A program made the position numbers and the translations under genes. A DNA stretch of 64,000 nt, taken from positions 28,588,151-28,652,150 of the forward strand of contig OY540814.1 of NCBI GenBank assembly GCA_961205875.1, written 5' to 3'. The notes beneath the pieces are model-generated. The model was not told the DNA's origin. It worked only from the letters and a program-made list of their open reading frames with translations, and did not search any database. Of the stretch, positions 53,926-64,000 are shown piece after piece; position 1 is the first letter of the stretch, and each line of letters opens with the position of its first letter. The DNA comes from Sialis fuliginosa (lineage: Eukaryota > Arthropoda > Insecta > Megaloptera > Sialidae).

Positions 53926-54168
53926 ATATCTGCCAAGTAAATGTATAGTGCTTCCTCGTGCTAAATTCACCAAATGTAGTTAATTATTATTAATAGTTTA
54001 AATAAAAACCGATTGATAAATTGCCTGTTTTACTTAAAAATATTAGTTCGAAATTTTTCTTAAGACGCACCTGATTATTTTTTCGCAAATTTTTGATTTT
54101 TTGACAATTTCATTCTAAATCTAAATTTTTCTGTTATGCAAACGTCAAAGTGATATTTAATATGTCAA
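53926..54168 (-). repeat. Family A, inverted copy
   Basis: 'atctgccaagtaaatgtata' and 'gtgcttcctcgtgctaaatt' to 'gtgatatttaatatgtcaaa' are the reverse of the family A tail. Confidence 0.88.
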
Positions 54169-54179
54169 AGTATATAAGG

Positions 54180-54792
54180 ACTTTCTTATACGTAATCCTA
54201 ACAGTGAATAGTGTACGTGATTCTATTTTTATTAAGAATTTTTGACAAACTAATATAACATAGAATAAAATGAGACAGAAACTATAGATAATATTATCCT
54301 CTACATTATGTATCAAATGAATATTTTGTATGTTTACTCTTGTCAATTTTTGAATTTTCGAATTATGTCGAGTGTGTTATTATCTATAATTTATTCCCCA
54401 TACATTTTTTTTCAACATTTATGATTTAGCCAGAAAGAATTTTTTTTATGTAATTATTCAGATTTACCTACACTGTTCACGTATAAGAAAGTCCCATGGT
54501 ATCTATGGCGAACACGCACACTATTCAATCTCTGTAATACGTATAAGAAAGTCCCATGACACTCAAGGCAGATATTTCTTCTCTGTTATGAACCATTTGA
54601 ATTATAATAAAAAATAATTTTTTTTAAATTCGTACAGACCGACAGACACAGACATCATGGCGAAAATAGTCAAAATGGATTAAAGAAAGATCAAAATGGA
54701 TAATTCCATCAAAATCCGGATTTCGAAAAAAATCAGGTTCACTATACTTACTTATACTATATGTATATTTCATATACATGGTATAAGAAAGT
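54180..54792 (-). repeat. Family F element, inverted copy
   Basis: The ends ACTTTCTTATAC (54180) and GTATAAGAAAGT (54792) match those at 27602-28202 and the interior is reversed relative to it. Two extra 'gtataagaaagtcccatg' motifs (54482 and 54542) mark an internal duplication of about 60 bp. Confidence 0.75.
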
Positions 54793-55163
54793 AAAAATCA
54801 AACTCAGGATTTTTATATACTCGTATAGCACTAATAACTTTATAGGTATACTAAAGAGCATCGTCCGTCGGCTTGGCTTTCTCTCTTTCCTCCCCGTACA
54901 TAACATACATAATACGTATAGAGCAATATATTAATGTATACCTTTCTGAAATTTAGAATTAATATAGCGCATGAAGGGGCCGTGCATGCATGAACAAGCT
55001 TGTTCGTCATATTAATTTCTGATTACACAGACCGTCAGCCGCAAAGCTTTTATATTGCCGGGATAGTTCGGCCGCAATAAGACCTGTAATCCGTATGTTT
55101 ATGTCTATATTATAATGTATCTACATGTGTACAGATGTCCGTGACCGCGTGTGTGTGTGTGTG
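54793..55163. other. Low-copy block ending in a GT run
   Basis: 'caagcttgttcgtcatatta', 'agaccgtcagccgcaaagct' and 'gccgggatagttcggccgca' give mixed composition (54985-55110). A GT microsatellite (55149-55163) is the target of the next element. No exon or promoter evidence is decisive. Confidence 0.35.
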
Positions 55164-55667
55164 CAGAGCCGGGCTTAGCAAATCTGGCGCCCTGGGCGAG
55201 ATTTATTTTTTTGCCCTTTAAAAAAATGTTAAAAATCATCGAATTGATAAATTAATAAATAAGTTGAATAATTCATATCTCAGCTTGGCGCGATCCTACA
55301 GACTCGAATTATTTTTTTTAATATAGCTTACATCATTGACTTTAAGACTATCAAATACCCTAAGACCGTCGAGACCTCCTTCCCCTATTATGAACAAATT
55401 AAAATTGATAAATCAACAAATAAGTTGATTAGTTAGTATCTCAGCTAATACCTTATTATAAGTTTTCTGGGTTGCTGAATAAGTATTTGTTAGTTAGCAA
55501 CTATCAAAAAATCGATTTTTTTTACAAATTAACATTGTTTATATTTAGCTATATTTTTTGCTTAAACGGGTTTAACTAATCGACAAATAATTTAAAGATA
55601 AAAAAAAAGTTTACTAAAAAATTACAGCTTGTTACACTGTCCCCCCCCCCCCCTAAATCCGGTACTG
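55164..55667 (+). mobile_element. hAT-like element whose interior resembles the 185-bp array
   Basis: CAGAGCCGGGCTTAG at the left and CAGTACCGGATTTAG (inverse of the right end) agree at 11 of 15 positions. The flanks TGTGTGTG and TGTGTATC share six of eight bases in a GT run. Inside, 'atctcagcttggcgcgatc' (55277) and 'atagcttacatcattgactt' with 'taagaccgtcg' follow the order seen in each array unit at 32813-34662. A C run lies just inside the right end. Confidence 0.65.
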
Positions 55668-56578
55668 TGTGTATCTGTGAACACCCACCTTATACCAATT
55701 TATAATATATCTAAAACTGTGTATATAGTAACATATGTATGACATATGGAGATACCTACAAGGGATGACTAGGAATACATTTATAAGTGACTGACTCATC
55801 AACGCTCAGCCCAAAACGTGTAATTTTTATGAAGTAAGCACCCATTAAGAAGGAAATTTTTTGAACGAAAAATGAGACATACTTAAATTCATTTAATCCA
55901 GTGGTATTTAAACTGTGTTTCGCGAAACCCCGGGGTTCCGCGGTACCTTTCTGGGGATCCCGCGAATCACAATAAAAATTGAAAAATATTTGAAAATAAC
56001 ACATTAAATGTTGTTTTATGACATACTTTAAATAGAACGAAGTCGCGAATAACAGCTAGTATTTAAATATTTTTATTTTGATTTCGAGGCTTTTAGGTCA
56101 TAAATAAAATAAAATAGTTATATGAGATATAACATTATTTATTTTTATTATTAATTGTTGAATAATTAAGTATTGGTAACATATAAAATAAAAAATAGAT
56201 AAATATACAAATCGGAATATTTCCAAACATTTCTCATGGAATTTATTTTATTAATTGACTTAGTAAGTTTGAAAAATTTTAGTATTAAAATAAATACAAT
56301 TTAAACTGTACTGAACACCCCTGTACATACCGACATTAATATCTGCGAGGACGGTACAGATCAGACAGACATACGAGTGTAATGAACGAATATTACACAC
56401 GGTGTTTTATCTCCACACTCACACCTACCCACCCACTCACCCATCCACCCAGCAGCGCACACCGTCCCTAGAATAAATCACATGAAAGAGTTCGAACCGA
56501 GATCTATTGTACGTGGCATCAACATATGTCGTGGGCTTATGAAAACGTTTGATTCTGGAGGTGAATTATTGTTCAGTA
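55668..56578. other. Mostly unassigned, with one hAT end
   Basis: At 55899-55990 'cagtggtatttaaactgtgt', 'cgcgaaaccccggggttccg' and 'ggatcccgcg' look like a hAT left end (compare 30005) without a partner. At 56473 'aataaatcacatgaaagagt' with 'tcgaa' is a single copy of the motif repeated at 57896-58385. Confidence 0.45.
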
Positions 56579-57055
56579 CAGTGGCGTACAGGACCGTAAC
56601 TAGCACCGGTGGGGGGGGGGGGGGGGTAGCAGCGTAAAAATTGGATTGAGCAAGAAAAAATAAATAAATTTTTTAAATGTATTTGGTGCTAACTTAAAAA
56701 CGTGATTTACTTATTACTAATTTTGATTTTAATGCCTTTTTTTCCGGCTTATGAACTTCAATTTTACACTTATTGTCCATTAAAATTACTAAGAAGTGTG
56801 AAATTCTAGCTGGCAAGTGAAAAAAAATCATTCAAATAAAAATTAGTAATAAGTTATGATCCAAAAAAAAGGTCTTCAATTTTTATTTTTTACATATTTG
56901 GGGGCCCTTTGGTCACCTGTTGCCTCGGGCCCCCCGAGCTTCTAGTTACGGCCCTGGTGGCGTAATCAACTGGGGTATAGCTAGTTTGCTAATGTAATGA
57001 TACCCTTGCTTGTAATTGACTCCCCCTTGCCTAAAAAAATCTGGTTGCACCACTG
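56579..57055 (+). mobile_element. hAT-type MITE split by another hAT element
   Basis: The outer element starts CAGTGGCGTA, is interrupted, and resumes 'atcaactggggtatagc' to end at 'ggttgcaccactg'. The flanks GTTCAGTA and ATTCAGAA share six of eight bases. The target of the inner insertion is the outer element's own end, GTGGCGTA. Confidence 0.8.
56589..56956 (+). mobile_element. Inner hAT element, perfect 8-bp duplication GTGGCGTA
   Basis: The ends CAGGACCGTAACTAG and CTAGTTACGGCCCTG are inverted with one mismatch. GTGGCGTA is identical at 56581-56588 and 56957-56964. A G run (about 56610-56626) lies inside the left end and 'gggccccccgagc' inside the right. Its right-end sequence also occurs at 35735-35747. 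Confidence 0.93.
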
Positions 57056-57261
57056 ATTCAGAAGCTAAGATATTATTGTAATGAAGAAATTTCAATATGC
57101 CAAGAGAAAATTGACGATATGTTAATATCAGCGGTTTTTCACAATTATTACTTCTATGAAAAAATTTTGTTATAATAAAAATATCGAGAATACATTTTTT
57201 GATTAGAATAAGTTATTTTTATATTTTGAATGTAACGAAATATGTTACACTTTGAAAGCTT

Positions 57262-57765
57262 ATAAGGTACTGGCACCAATTATGGCCGCTATAAGCACGG
57301 GCTTCTTTTTTGTAATTACTAATAAAACAAGTAACTCTATATTTAACCAATTTAATTATCAAAATCCACAAATGTAGTTGTTTTTTTTAATTATAACCTT
57401 TTATTTTGTTTATGTTTTTATTCAGTAATGGATAACGTAAAACCAGTAATGAGCACGCAGTGATGGACACTTGCTAATGATAAGTACTACGACATAAAAG
57501 ATATAAAAGAAAGAATCGTCAAATTTGAAACAATGTAAAGCAGTTGCTATGATAATATAATAATTAATTAATAAATTACACTAATAATTAGTTTAAATGT
57601 CCACCATTTTGACACCTATTGGCCGATTATCATCAAATCACGCTGTAAGACAGTTAAATGTATATAGATTAATATTCAGAAATGGTAGTAATCAAATATC
57701 AATAAATATTTCTAATTCAGTACAAATCACTGGGGTCATATCCAAGACTGGTGCCAGTACCTTAT
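57262..57765 (+). mobile_element. Family G element, both ends (ATAAGGTACTGGCACCA)
   Basis: A perfect 17-bp inverted repeat, ATAAGGTACTGGCACCA, closes both ends. The interior contains 'aatggataacgtaaaaccag', 'gtccaccattttgacaccta' and 'ttggccgattatcatcaaat'. Relatives are at 20215, 23455, 36962, 41836 and 58703. The superfamily is not resolved because the target duplication is unclear. The frame 57597-57788 belongs to the repeat. Confidence 0.8.
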
Positions 57766-57895
57766 CTCCGGAACTAATAAAACAATAATTAAATAACTTA
57801 TATAGTCCTTTTTATAATGAAATGAATTTTTTTTAGAATTTTCTTAACATTTCATAAAAAAATTTTTTTAAATGTCATGAAAAGTTCTAAAAAAT

Positions 57896-58385
57896 TATGA
57901 AATTTTTAAAATGAATGTTTTTATAAAGTATATAAGAGTATCGCAGATCCGGATATAAATCACACGAAAGAGTTCGAAATTTCCCCCAAAAAATGTGAAC
58001 CAAAAGAGGACCTTTGGAAAATAAGAAATTTTTTAAATGAATGTTTTTATAAAGTATATAAGAGTATCGCAGATCCGGAGTACCGTTTCCGGAATAAATC
58101 ACACGAAAGAGTTCGAAATTTCCCCAAAAAATGTGAACCAAAAGAGGACCTTTGGAAAAATAAGAAATTTTTAAAATGAATGTTTTTATAAAGTATATAA
58201 GAGTATCGCAGATCCGGAGCACCGTTCCCGGAATAAATCACACGAAAGAGTTCGAAATTTCCCCAAAAAATGTGAACCAATTGGAAAATAAGAAATTTTA
58301 AAAATGAATGTTTTTATAAAGTATATAAGAGTATCGCAGATCCGGAGCACCGTTCCCGGAATAAATCACACGAAAGAGTTCGAAC
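57896..58385 (+). repeat. Tandem repeat: four units of 126-139 bp
   Basis: 'tcgcagatccgga' recurs at 57941, 58067, 58206 and 58333. Each unit has 'aatgaatgtttttataaagt', 'aataaatcacacgaaagagt' and, in three of them, 'aatgtgaacca'. Minus-strand frames here (57887-58222 and 58047-58280) are the repeat read out of phase. Confidence 0.95.
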
Positions 58386-58520
58386 GGTGGACCGGCGCGC
58401 TGTTCGCACAGGTGGTTGCCAACTTGTGACGTTACACGGTTTTAATACATGCCATGAATTTGAAAACCGGCCGCGGTATATATAAAAGTTTTGTACCAAC
58501 CAATATGCTCTCTTGTGTGA
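58386..58520 (+). promoter_or_regulatory. TATA-box block next to the tandem repeat
   Basis: GC-rich DNA ('ggaccggcgcgctgttcgca', 'accggccgcgg') leads directly into TATATATAAAAG at 58477-58488, a strong TATA box by sequence. A start would be expected about 30 bp on, near 58508. The layout (repeats, GC-rich part, TATA) looks like a promoter with upstream repeats, possibly that of a lost mobile element. No gene follows within the next kilobase that I can see. Confidence 0.4.
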
Positions 58521-58702
58521 TTTAAAACTTCACGTTATACCTTTAGAGTTATTTTTGCGGTTGATTTTATTTTAATTGAAATTTATTGTCTGAAATTTAA
58601 TAATTGTTTTATCATTTTATATATATGTAAATATTTTGTTTTCTGCTTTATTTATATTGTAATTATTTATATCAATTTTGTTTGTTGTGTTTTTTGTCAC
58701 AT

Positions 58703-58887
58703 AAGGTACTGGCACCAGTCTTGGATCATACTGCAATTGTTTAATTTGATGTACTTAATTAACTACTTTTACTGAATTATAATCTATAAACATTTAACTG
58801 TAAAACAAGTGTCAAAATGGTGAACATTTAAACTAATTATTAGTCGATTTATTTATTAATTATTATATTATCATAACATCTGCTTTA
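58703..58887 (+). mobile_element. Family G left part, cut by a MITE
   Basis: 'ataaggtactggcaccagtc' and 'ttggatcata' start the element, which ends at 'catctgctTTA' where the Harbinger-like MITE begins. The expected continuation 'cattgtt' is not found after the MITE. Confidence 0.75.
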
Positions 58888-59380
58888 GGCGGCTATTACA
58901 CTATCAAATAAATATGTCAAAGATTTGATCATATTTTTTTGATAAAATACGAGATTTTGTTTTATTACACTACATAAAATATTTGATAATATTTTCTCAA
59001 TATTATCTAGGGATGTTTTTTTCTTTTTTGGTGCCTTTTGAATATCAGTGCGTGGATGTTCGTCAATTGACGCGATCGAGGTTTGAATTTACAACCGTGT
59101 ATTGTGGTTTTTATAATCAATAAGAAGATTATCATATAATACTGGATTTTGTTGATATGCATATATTAATAATTATGTAACTGTAACTGTCAGTGATAAC
59201 TTGGTAGTCGCCATTTTGTTTTTGACGTCAAAAAACTTTGATTAAATATAGGAGACTGTCATTAACTATGATCATATAAATATTATGAAAGTAAATATTA
59301 TAAAAGTTGACTTATTACACTGTCATATTTCTTTGATCAAAGAAATTTTATCATATTTCTTTGATAGTGTAATAGCCGCC
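58888..59380 (+). mobile_element. PIF/Harbinger-like MITE, second copy
   Basis: GGCGGCTATTACACTATCAA at both ends, with TTA on both flanks (58885-58887 and 59381-59383). It carries about 50 bp more than the 28753 copy (for example 'cgtcaattgacgcgatcgag'). Confidence 0.88.
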
Positions 59381-59381
59381 T

Positions 59382-59402
59382 TAATCAACTTGGAATACAC
59401 TG
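59382..59402 (+). repeat. Right-end fragment of the 12.4-kb mariner-type MITE
   Basis: 'aatcaacttggaatacactg' followed by TA is identical to 12781-12802. Only the last 25 bp or so of that MITE is present here. Confidence 0.75.
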
Positions 59403-59759
59403 TATGTATCTAATCTTAAACTCTTTGAATTTCATAAAATCTAAAAAAACTTGATTTGATTTTTTAAGGGTTTGGTAGGGGGAGGGAGGGGGCAGTCCGT
59501 ATCTAATATACACCGGTAGTTAAAACTTTGGTAAACAATATTTTCTTTATATCAGCGTTAAAATGTATATGATAAGCAATAAATTTGGCAACTATCTACA
59601 CAGGAAATTTAATCAAAACATAAAATATTCTCAGTGGAATGCTGGATTACAAAATACTACGTATTTCTAAAACCGCAGATCCGTAATTATAATAAAAATC
59701 TTTGACACTAAAAATAAATAAATTAGGTCGGTTGGTTACATGTACAAAATTTTATGAAA
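59403..59759. other. Unassigned
   Basis: AT-rich with a G-rich patch at about 59475-59492. Nothing was recognised. Confidence 0.4.
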
Positions 59760-60285
59760 ATTAGCATAATTTTTTTATACTACTGTAACTCATGAACCAC
59801 TGAACCGATATTGTTGAAACTTGGTCGGATGGTTGGGTCTGGTTTGAGGACGGTCTCATTTCAAAATCATCAAAATCGTGTGTAAAGGGGAGGGGTGACA
59901 TCCCAAAATATTTATTTTTTCAAGATATCTCAAGAACGACACATGTTACGTGAAAATTTTATAGAATATATTTTGTAGAGCATTAAATTTCCTATAATAT
60001 GGGTCTACAAAATTTGTTGTAAAATACTCCCTTACAAAGATTCGTGTTTTGTTTTTCTAAATTGATATTTGCTTGGACATATTAAATGTCATTTTGACGT
60101 TTTAAATGTCATTTTGGCGTTTTAAATGTCATTTTGACTTAAAATTGTATAAAAATTAAATGGTTAACCAATTCCAGGCAATTTAACTAAACACTATCGG
60201 TTTTTATTTAAATTACTGAATAATTAACTACCTTTGGTGAATTTAGCACGAGGAAGCACTGTACATTTACTTAGCAGATGTTTTA
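59760..60285 (+). repeat. Family A, longest copy
   Basis: It begins near 'ctactgtaactcatgaacca' with 'gaaccgatattgttgaaact' and runs through the blocks shared with 1-465 to 'cagatgtttta'. 'aatgtcattttgacgtttt' is repeated three times near 60085-60135, a short local expansion absent from the other copies. Confidence 0.8.
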
Positions 60286-60379
60286 TTGTTAGTGACACTG
60301 TAACTTGAAAATATATTTAGTGATCTAGGGTTAAACATGAGTATTGGATGGGTTATATTTTTATCTTGTGAACCAAATT

Positions 60380-60630
60380 TCATACATTACGGTTCGGCCG
60401 ACACCAGACGACAGTAGGCGCCGCGATTCTAATAGCAGACACACTTTTACACGTTGTTTTATTCTATTACCGTGTACGCGACCAGCCTATTGTGTATGTG
60501 AAATTGTTTCCGTTTTCTTTTTAAGAAAAATAATAAAATTATATCGTCCATTATATTTGTGTTCATTTTACGCCTGTGTCTCTCGGAACGGAACCCCAGC
60601 GTAAAACGAAGTTTACCTGTATTACAGAAT
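60380..60630. other. CpG-richer low-copy block
   Basis: 'ggttcggccgacaccagacg', 'gtaggcgccgcgattctaat' and 'tctcggaacggaaccccagc' differ from the surroundings. On the minus strand CAG|GTAAAC at about 60612-60620 is donor-like. An 86-codon plus frame (60344-60604) is unrecognised. Confidence 0.3.
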
Positions 60631-60731
60631 GCGCAGTCTATGTCTCTATAAAATATAGGTAGGTACTTTACAGTACTGCGTATTTAAAGGTACCTAGTAC
60701 CTCTTATTTCAATCGTGTATGTATGTATGTA

Positions 60732-62087
60732 CAGGTGTCCCAAGACTGTGTCAAAGTTCAATATTTCATTTATTATAACAAATGGAAGAAAACTTTAAAT
60801 ACAAAAGTCGTTAGGTTAGACAAGCCGCATATTTTAAAAATAGTTATATTTATATAGGGTGTCCCATAAGTGCGTTACAAATCAAAGTTATGTTTTTTTA
60901 AATACAATGCGTATATTTTTGATTGATAATCTAAAAGCATTTATTTTTCTGGATATTTTGATATAAGTATGTGTAGGTTTATACTGAGCGGTTTAGAAAT
61001 TATGACCATTTTTGTAAGAAAATTGGGTTATTTTCAACACCTTGTAATTTTCTAATTACAACAAAAAAACTTTTGTTTTCTGCTAAAAATAATTTTGGCA
61101 TATGCTCTATTATTGCGATATTACATCAAACATTTACAAAATTGTATTCTTTGTACAGGGTGTATCAAAACTCTGAACTTAACTTTTTTCAAAATTTTCA
61201 AATGGAACACCCTATATATTTTTACATTTTCGAATTGCCTGTTCAATTCTAAATACATTTTATAAACTATGTTCTATACCTAAATCCAGCCGTTAAAAAG
61301 TTTATTTGAAGATTTTTTAAATCTTAACATGTTTTATAAATACAATACAACTTTATTATTATCCAAAAAAAATTTGCTAGAACTTACAAACTTTAACAAC
61401 ATGAAAATCTAGAAATTAAATAAACAAAATGGTACACAAAAGTTAATTTTTTTTGTTCAAAATGTCCACCAACGGCGTTAAGACCTATCATTCAAATTCA
61501 ATTAAATCTTCAAATAACTTTTTAACGGCTGGATTTAGGTATAGAACATAGTTTTTAAAATGTATTTAGAATTGAACAGGCAATTCGAAAATGTGAAAAT
61601 ATATAGGGTGTTCCATTTGAAAATTTTGAAAAAAGTTAAGTTCAGAGTTTTGATACACCCTGTACAAAGAATACAATTTTGTAAATGTTTGATGTAATAT
61701 CGCAATAATAGAGCATATGCCAAAATTATTTTTAGCAGAAAACAAAAGTTTTTTTGTTGTAATTAGAAAATTACAAGGTGTTGAAAATAACCCAATTTTC
61801 TTACAAAAATGGTCATAATTTCTAAACCGCTCAGTATAAACCTACACATACTTATATCAAAATATCCAGAAAAATAAATGCTTTTAGATTATCAATCAAA
61901 AATATACGCATTGTATTTAAAAAAACATAACTTTGATTTGTAACGCACTTATGGGACACCCTATATAAATATAACTATTTTTAAAATATGCGGCTTGTCT
62001 AACCTAACGACTTTTGTATTTAAAGTTTTCTTCCATTTGTTATAATAAATGAAATATTGAACATTGACACAGTCTTGGGACACCCTG
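60732..62087 (+). mobile_element. 1.36-kb palindromic element, TA duplication
   Basis: CAGGTGTCCCAAGACTGTGT opens the left arm and its inverse closes the right. TA flanks both (60730-60731 and 62088-62089). Arms of about 590 bp (60732-61320 and 61501-62087) pair almost perfectly; a test block (61286-61290 against 61528-61532) is in exact register within one base. The spacer (61321-61500) is unique. 'cagggtgtatcaaaactctg' inside the arms resembles the outer ends and may mark an older nested end. Confidence 0.9.
61435..61490 (-). pseudogene. Possible transposase C-terminal trace in the palindrome spacer
   Basis: On the minus strand one frame reads NAVGGHFEQ close to the edge of the spacer. IS630/Tc1/mariner-related transposases of arthropods often end in a GGHFE-type motif, so this could be the last piece of the lost transposase. 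Stops lie upstream in frame and the match is only a few residues. Confidence 0.25.
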
Positions 62088-62089
62088 TA

Positions 62090-62585
62090 TGTTGTACACC
62101 GACAAAGTGTTTAGCCGTTCACTTCCGGTTCCCCGATACACGCGGCACTGTTTGATGTTCTCGTGGCGATTAAAACCCACCGTGGTACAAAGAATTGATT
62201 AGTGGCTACAGCTCTGTGTAACAGAACTTTTTTATGCTACAACACATGCGGTCGCTGGTTTTTTGTTTTGTAATTAAAACGGTATCATTATGTTGGTATG
62301 CCTGTCGTCCAAGGTATAATACAGTTAGATGTATATTTAAACGTTGCAGTTTTATTTTATTTTTAAATGTTAATAATTTATTATATATATGTATAATAAC
62401 AATTTTATGAAGTAAACTCATCAAAAAATTTAAAGCAAATTTTTTACTAATTTTTAATAGTTATATCTCAGCGAAAAATGATTGGATTTGCATGATCCAA
62501 AGCTCATTCGTAAGCCTGTACTTTCTAGTTTTTGAATGAAGAGCTCAAAAATTCTGTGTTGAAAGAGTTCGAAAAATTAAAATAA
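62090..62585. other. Low-copy block, then AT-rich DNA
   Basis: 62095-62225 has mixed composition ('cacttccggttccccgatac', 'gcggcactgtttgatgttct'). The rest is AT-rich. Nothing was recognised. Confidence 0.35.
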
Positions 62586-63495
62586 ACACTGTGCTTCCCT
62601 TACTTTTTTTTATCTTTACGCGCAACTCAAACATTTAAACTAAAAATCAAAAATAGCATTTAATATTAATTTACACGCTCAATTATAAAACTATAATACC
62701 TCTATGTCTTATTTTTTGTTTTTTAGTCGATATTTGTATGACGAGTTGAAGTTCACTGCAGGAAATATCACTAAAAAATTTAGAATTTTTGATTTCGTTA
62801 AAAGTATGTTTATTGTATAGAAAATGACGTGAAAAGTTGTTTGTTTCAAACCGCAGGTCTGTATCTCAAACCGTTCTCGAGATATAGCTTCTCAAAGTTT
62901 CAGTTTTTTCAAAATTTTGAAGAAAAATGGCCCTAACTTTTGAATGCGTGGTCGGAATTGATTTTAGTTGACGGATTTGGAATCAGCGTGTCAAAATCTA
63001 TATAATGACATGTATAATACCTTAAAACTCGGAAAAAAAATTTTCGCGAAAAATCGAAAAAATTCAAAGGGGTATACCTTAAAAAAATGTCGATTTTTGA
63101 CCAAAATTTTTTTGTCGGATTTTAAAGTATTATACATGTCATTATATAGATTTTGACACGCTGATTTCAAATCCGTCAACTAAAATCAATTCCGACCACG
63201 CGTTCAAAAGTTATGGCCTTTTTTCTCCAAAAATTTTAAAAAACTCAAACTTTGAGTGTCTATATCTCGAGAACGGTTTGAGATACAGACCTGCGGTTTG
63301 AAACAAACAACTTTTCACGTCTTTTTCTATACAATAAACATACTTTTAACGAAATAAAAAATTCTAAATTTTTTAGTGGTATTTCCTGCAGTGAACTTCA
63401 TCTCGTCATACAAATATCGACTAAAATACAAGAAAATAAGACGTAGAATCATTTAGTTACTATATAAATATATACGAATTTATTTAAAAAGGTAA
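62586..63495 (+). mobile_element. Long palindromic element (family P), copy 3
   Basis: It starts inside the left end ('cactgtgcttcccttacttt') and lacks the CAGTGGCG terminus. Arms from 'ctatgtcttatttttt' (62703) to 'aaataagacgtag' (63447) meet near 63075. Nearly identical peptides arise from 62968-63156 (plus) and 62991-63179 (minus) because of the palindrome. Confidence 0.85.
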
Positions 63496-64000
63496 AAGCT
63501 TGCACTTAATTTTTTTTAAATCAACTTGGGTTCCAAAAAAAAAATAGGGGGGCCGTGGGTTATCAATTTGAGTTGCAGGGAGCAGCGACATCAAAAAGTT
63601 CTGTTCTAGAGCACAATTAAAAAGAACCATTTTTATAGCACCGTGATACGACATTTTGCGTGACTGCCTGTCAGAGGTGTGTAATATTAGCATTATTATT
63701 ATACTTTGTACATCTGCCCCCCCCCCCCCCCTCTACCCGCTCATGTACGAGTGTGTGTGCGGAGATATCTGTCGGACGCCGCGCGCGATTCTGTCCTGAT
63801 GGGGGAAGTGTGCATAATTCGTTGTTATTTTTTGTACTAATCAACAAAATATTCTGCTGAAATTTTAATTATATATCGTTGTTTTTTTGTTTTAATTTAA
63901 TTCGTATTTGATACACTTCTGGTGATAAAAATCTGAAACGAATGCTTAACTCGATGCTTTTATCTTAATGAGTGAGATATTAGCTGTTTGTTTTTTAACA
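63496..64000. other. Unassigned window end
   Basis: A C run lies at about 63716-63731, followed by 'cgagtgtgtgtgcggagata' and 'tcggacgccgcgcgcgattc', a short CpG-richer stretch. No frame or repeat family was recognised. Confidence 0.4.

Noticed and set aside
57887-58280. Internally repetitive minus-strand frames
   Set aside because: They are the four-unit tandem repeat read through; units differ in length so the frame shifts between them.
1-64000. Search for LTR retrotransposons, reverse transcriptase, virus-derived genes, tRNA and rRNA genes
   Set aside because: I found no reverse transcriptase or gag-like frame, no paired long terminal repeats, no cloverleaf with tRNA box sequences and no rRNA-like block. 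Small, strongly decayed pieces could escape notice by eye.

Overview
The window looks like nuclear DNA of an arthropod, probably an insect. It is very AT-rich, has no operons or bacterial-style genes, and is dominated by eukaryotic DNA transposons, mainly short non-autonomous elements (MITEs) with TA, TTA or 8-bp target duplications. It also carries the dispersed repeats with an 'aaccgatcttgatgaaattt' core that I know from arthropod genomes. I cannot name the species. No host protein-coding gene, tRNA, rRNA or complete transposase could be supported. The window is either intergenic or lies inside a very long intron.

Layout. 1-5 kb: a 30-unit TG microsatellite, a T-rich CAG|GTATGT site that resembles a recursive-splicing point, a pogo-like element with a decayed transposase start, and a hAT MITE with a perfect 8-bp duplication. 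5-15 kb: dispersed repeats, a hAT MITE (7138-7570), foldback MITEs and mariner-type MITEs. 15-31 kb: the first of three long palindromic elements, a SINE-like family, several copies of two families ending in ACTTCCATGTTCT or ACTTTCTTATAC, a hAT MITE (24607-24890), a Harbinger-like MITE nested in a SINE-like copy (28753-29191), and a hAT element carrying a nested inverted repeat (30005-30905). 32.8-34.7 kb: a ten-unit tandem array of about 185 bp that is related to the interior of hAT-like elements at 55.2 kb and 11.5 kb.

34.7-46 kb: an element bounded by GGTTTCCGTAG, a CpG-rich block full of E-boxes and CCAAT boxes (41.24-41.53 kb), a Tigger/pogo deletion derivative with a recognisable transposase C-terminus (43283-43816), and the second palindromic element. 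46-64 kb: more hAT MITEs, including one hAT element inserted in another (56579-57055). There is also a local duplication later hit by a palindromic MITE (51.7-52.7 kb), a four-unit tandem repeat next to a TATA-containing block (57.9-58.5 kb), a Harbinger-like MITE with mismatched flanks (58888-59380), a 1.36-kb near-perfect palindrome (60732-62087) and the third long palindrome.

Between these are a few low-copy-looking blocks richer in CpG (about 10.24-10.57, 16.15-16.44, 22.04-22.38, 28.32-28.62, 35.85-36.11, 37.44-37.70, 41.24-41.53, 51.37-51.69, 58.38-58.51 and 60.38-60.63 kb). They are the best places to look for promoters, enhancers or exons of a host gene, but sequence alone does not prove any of them. 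All family names here come from terminal motifs, target duplications and short protein remnants, not from a database comparison.
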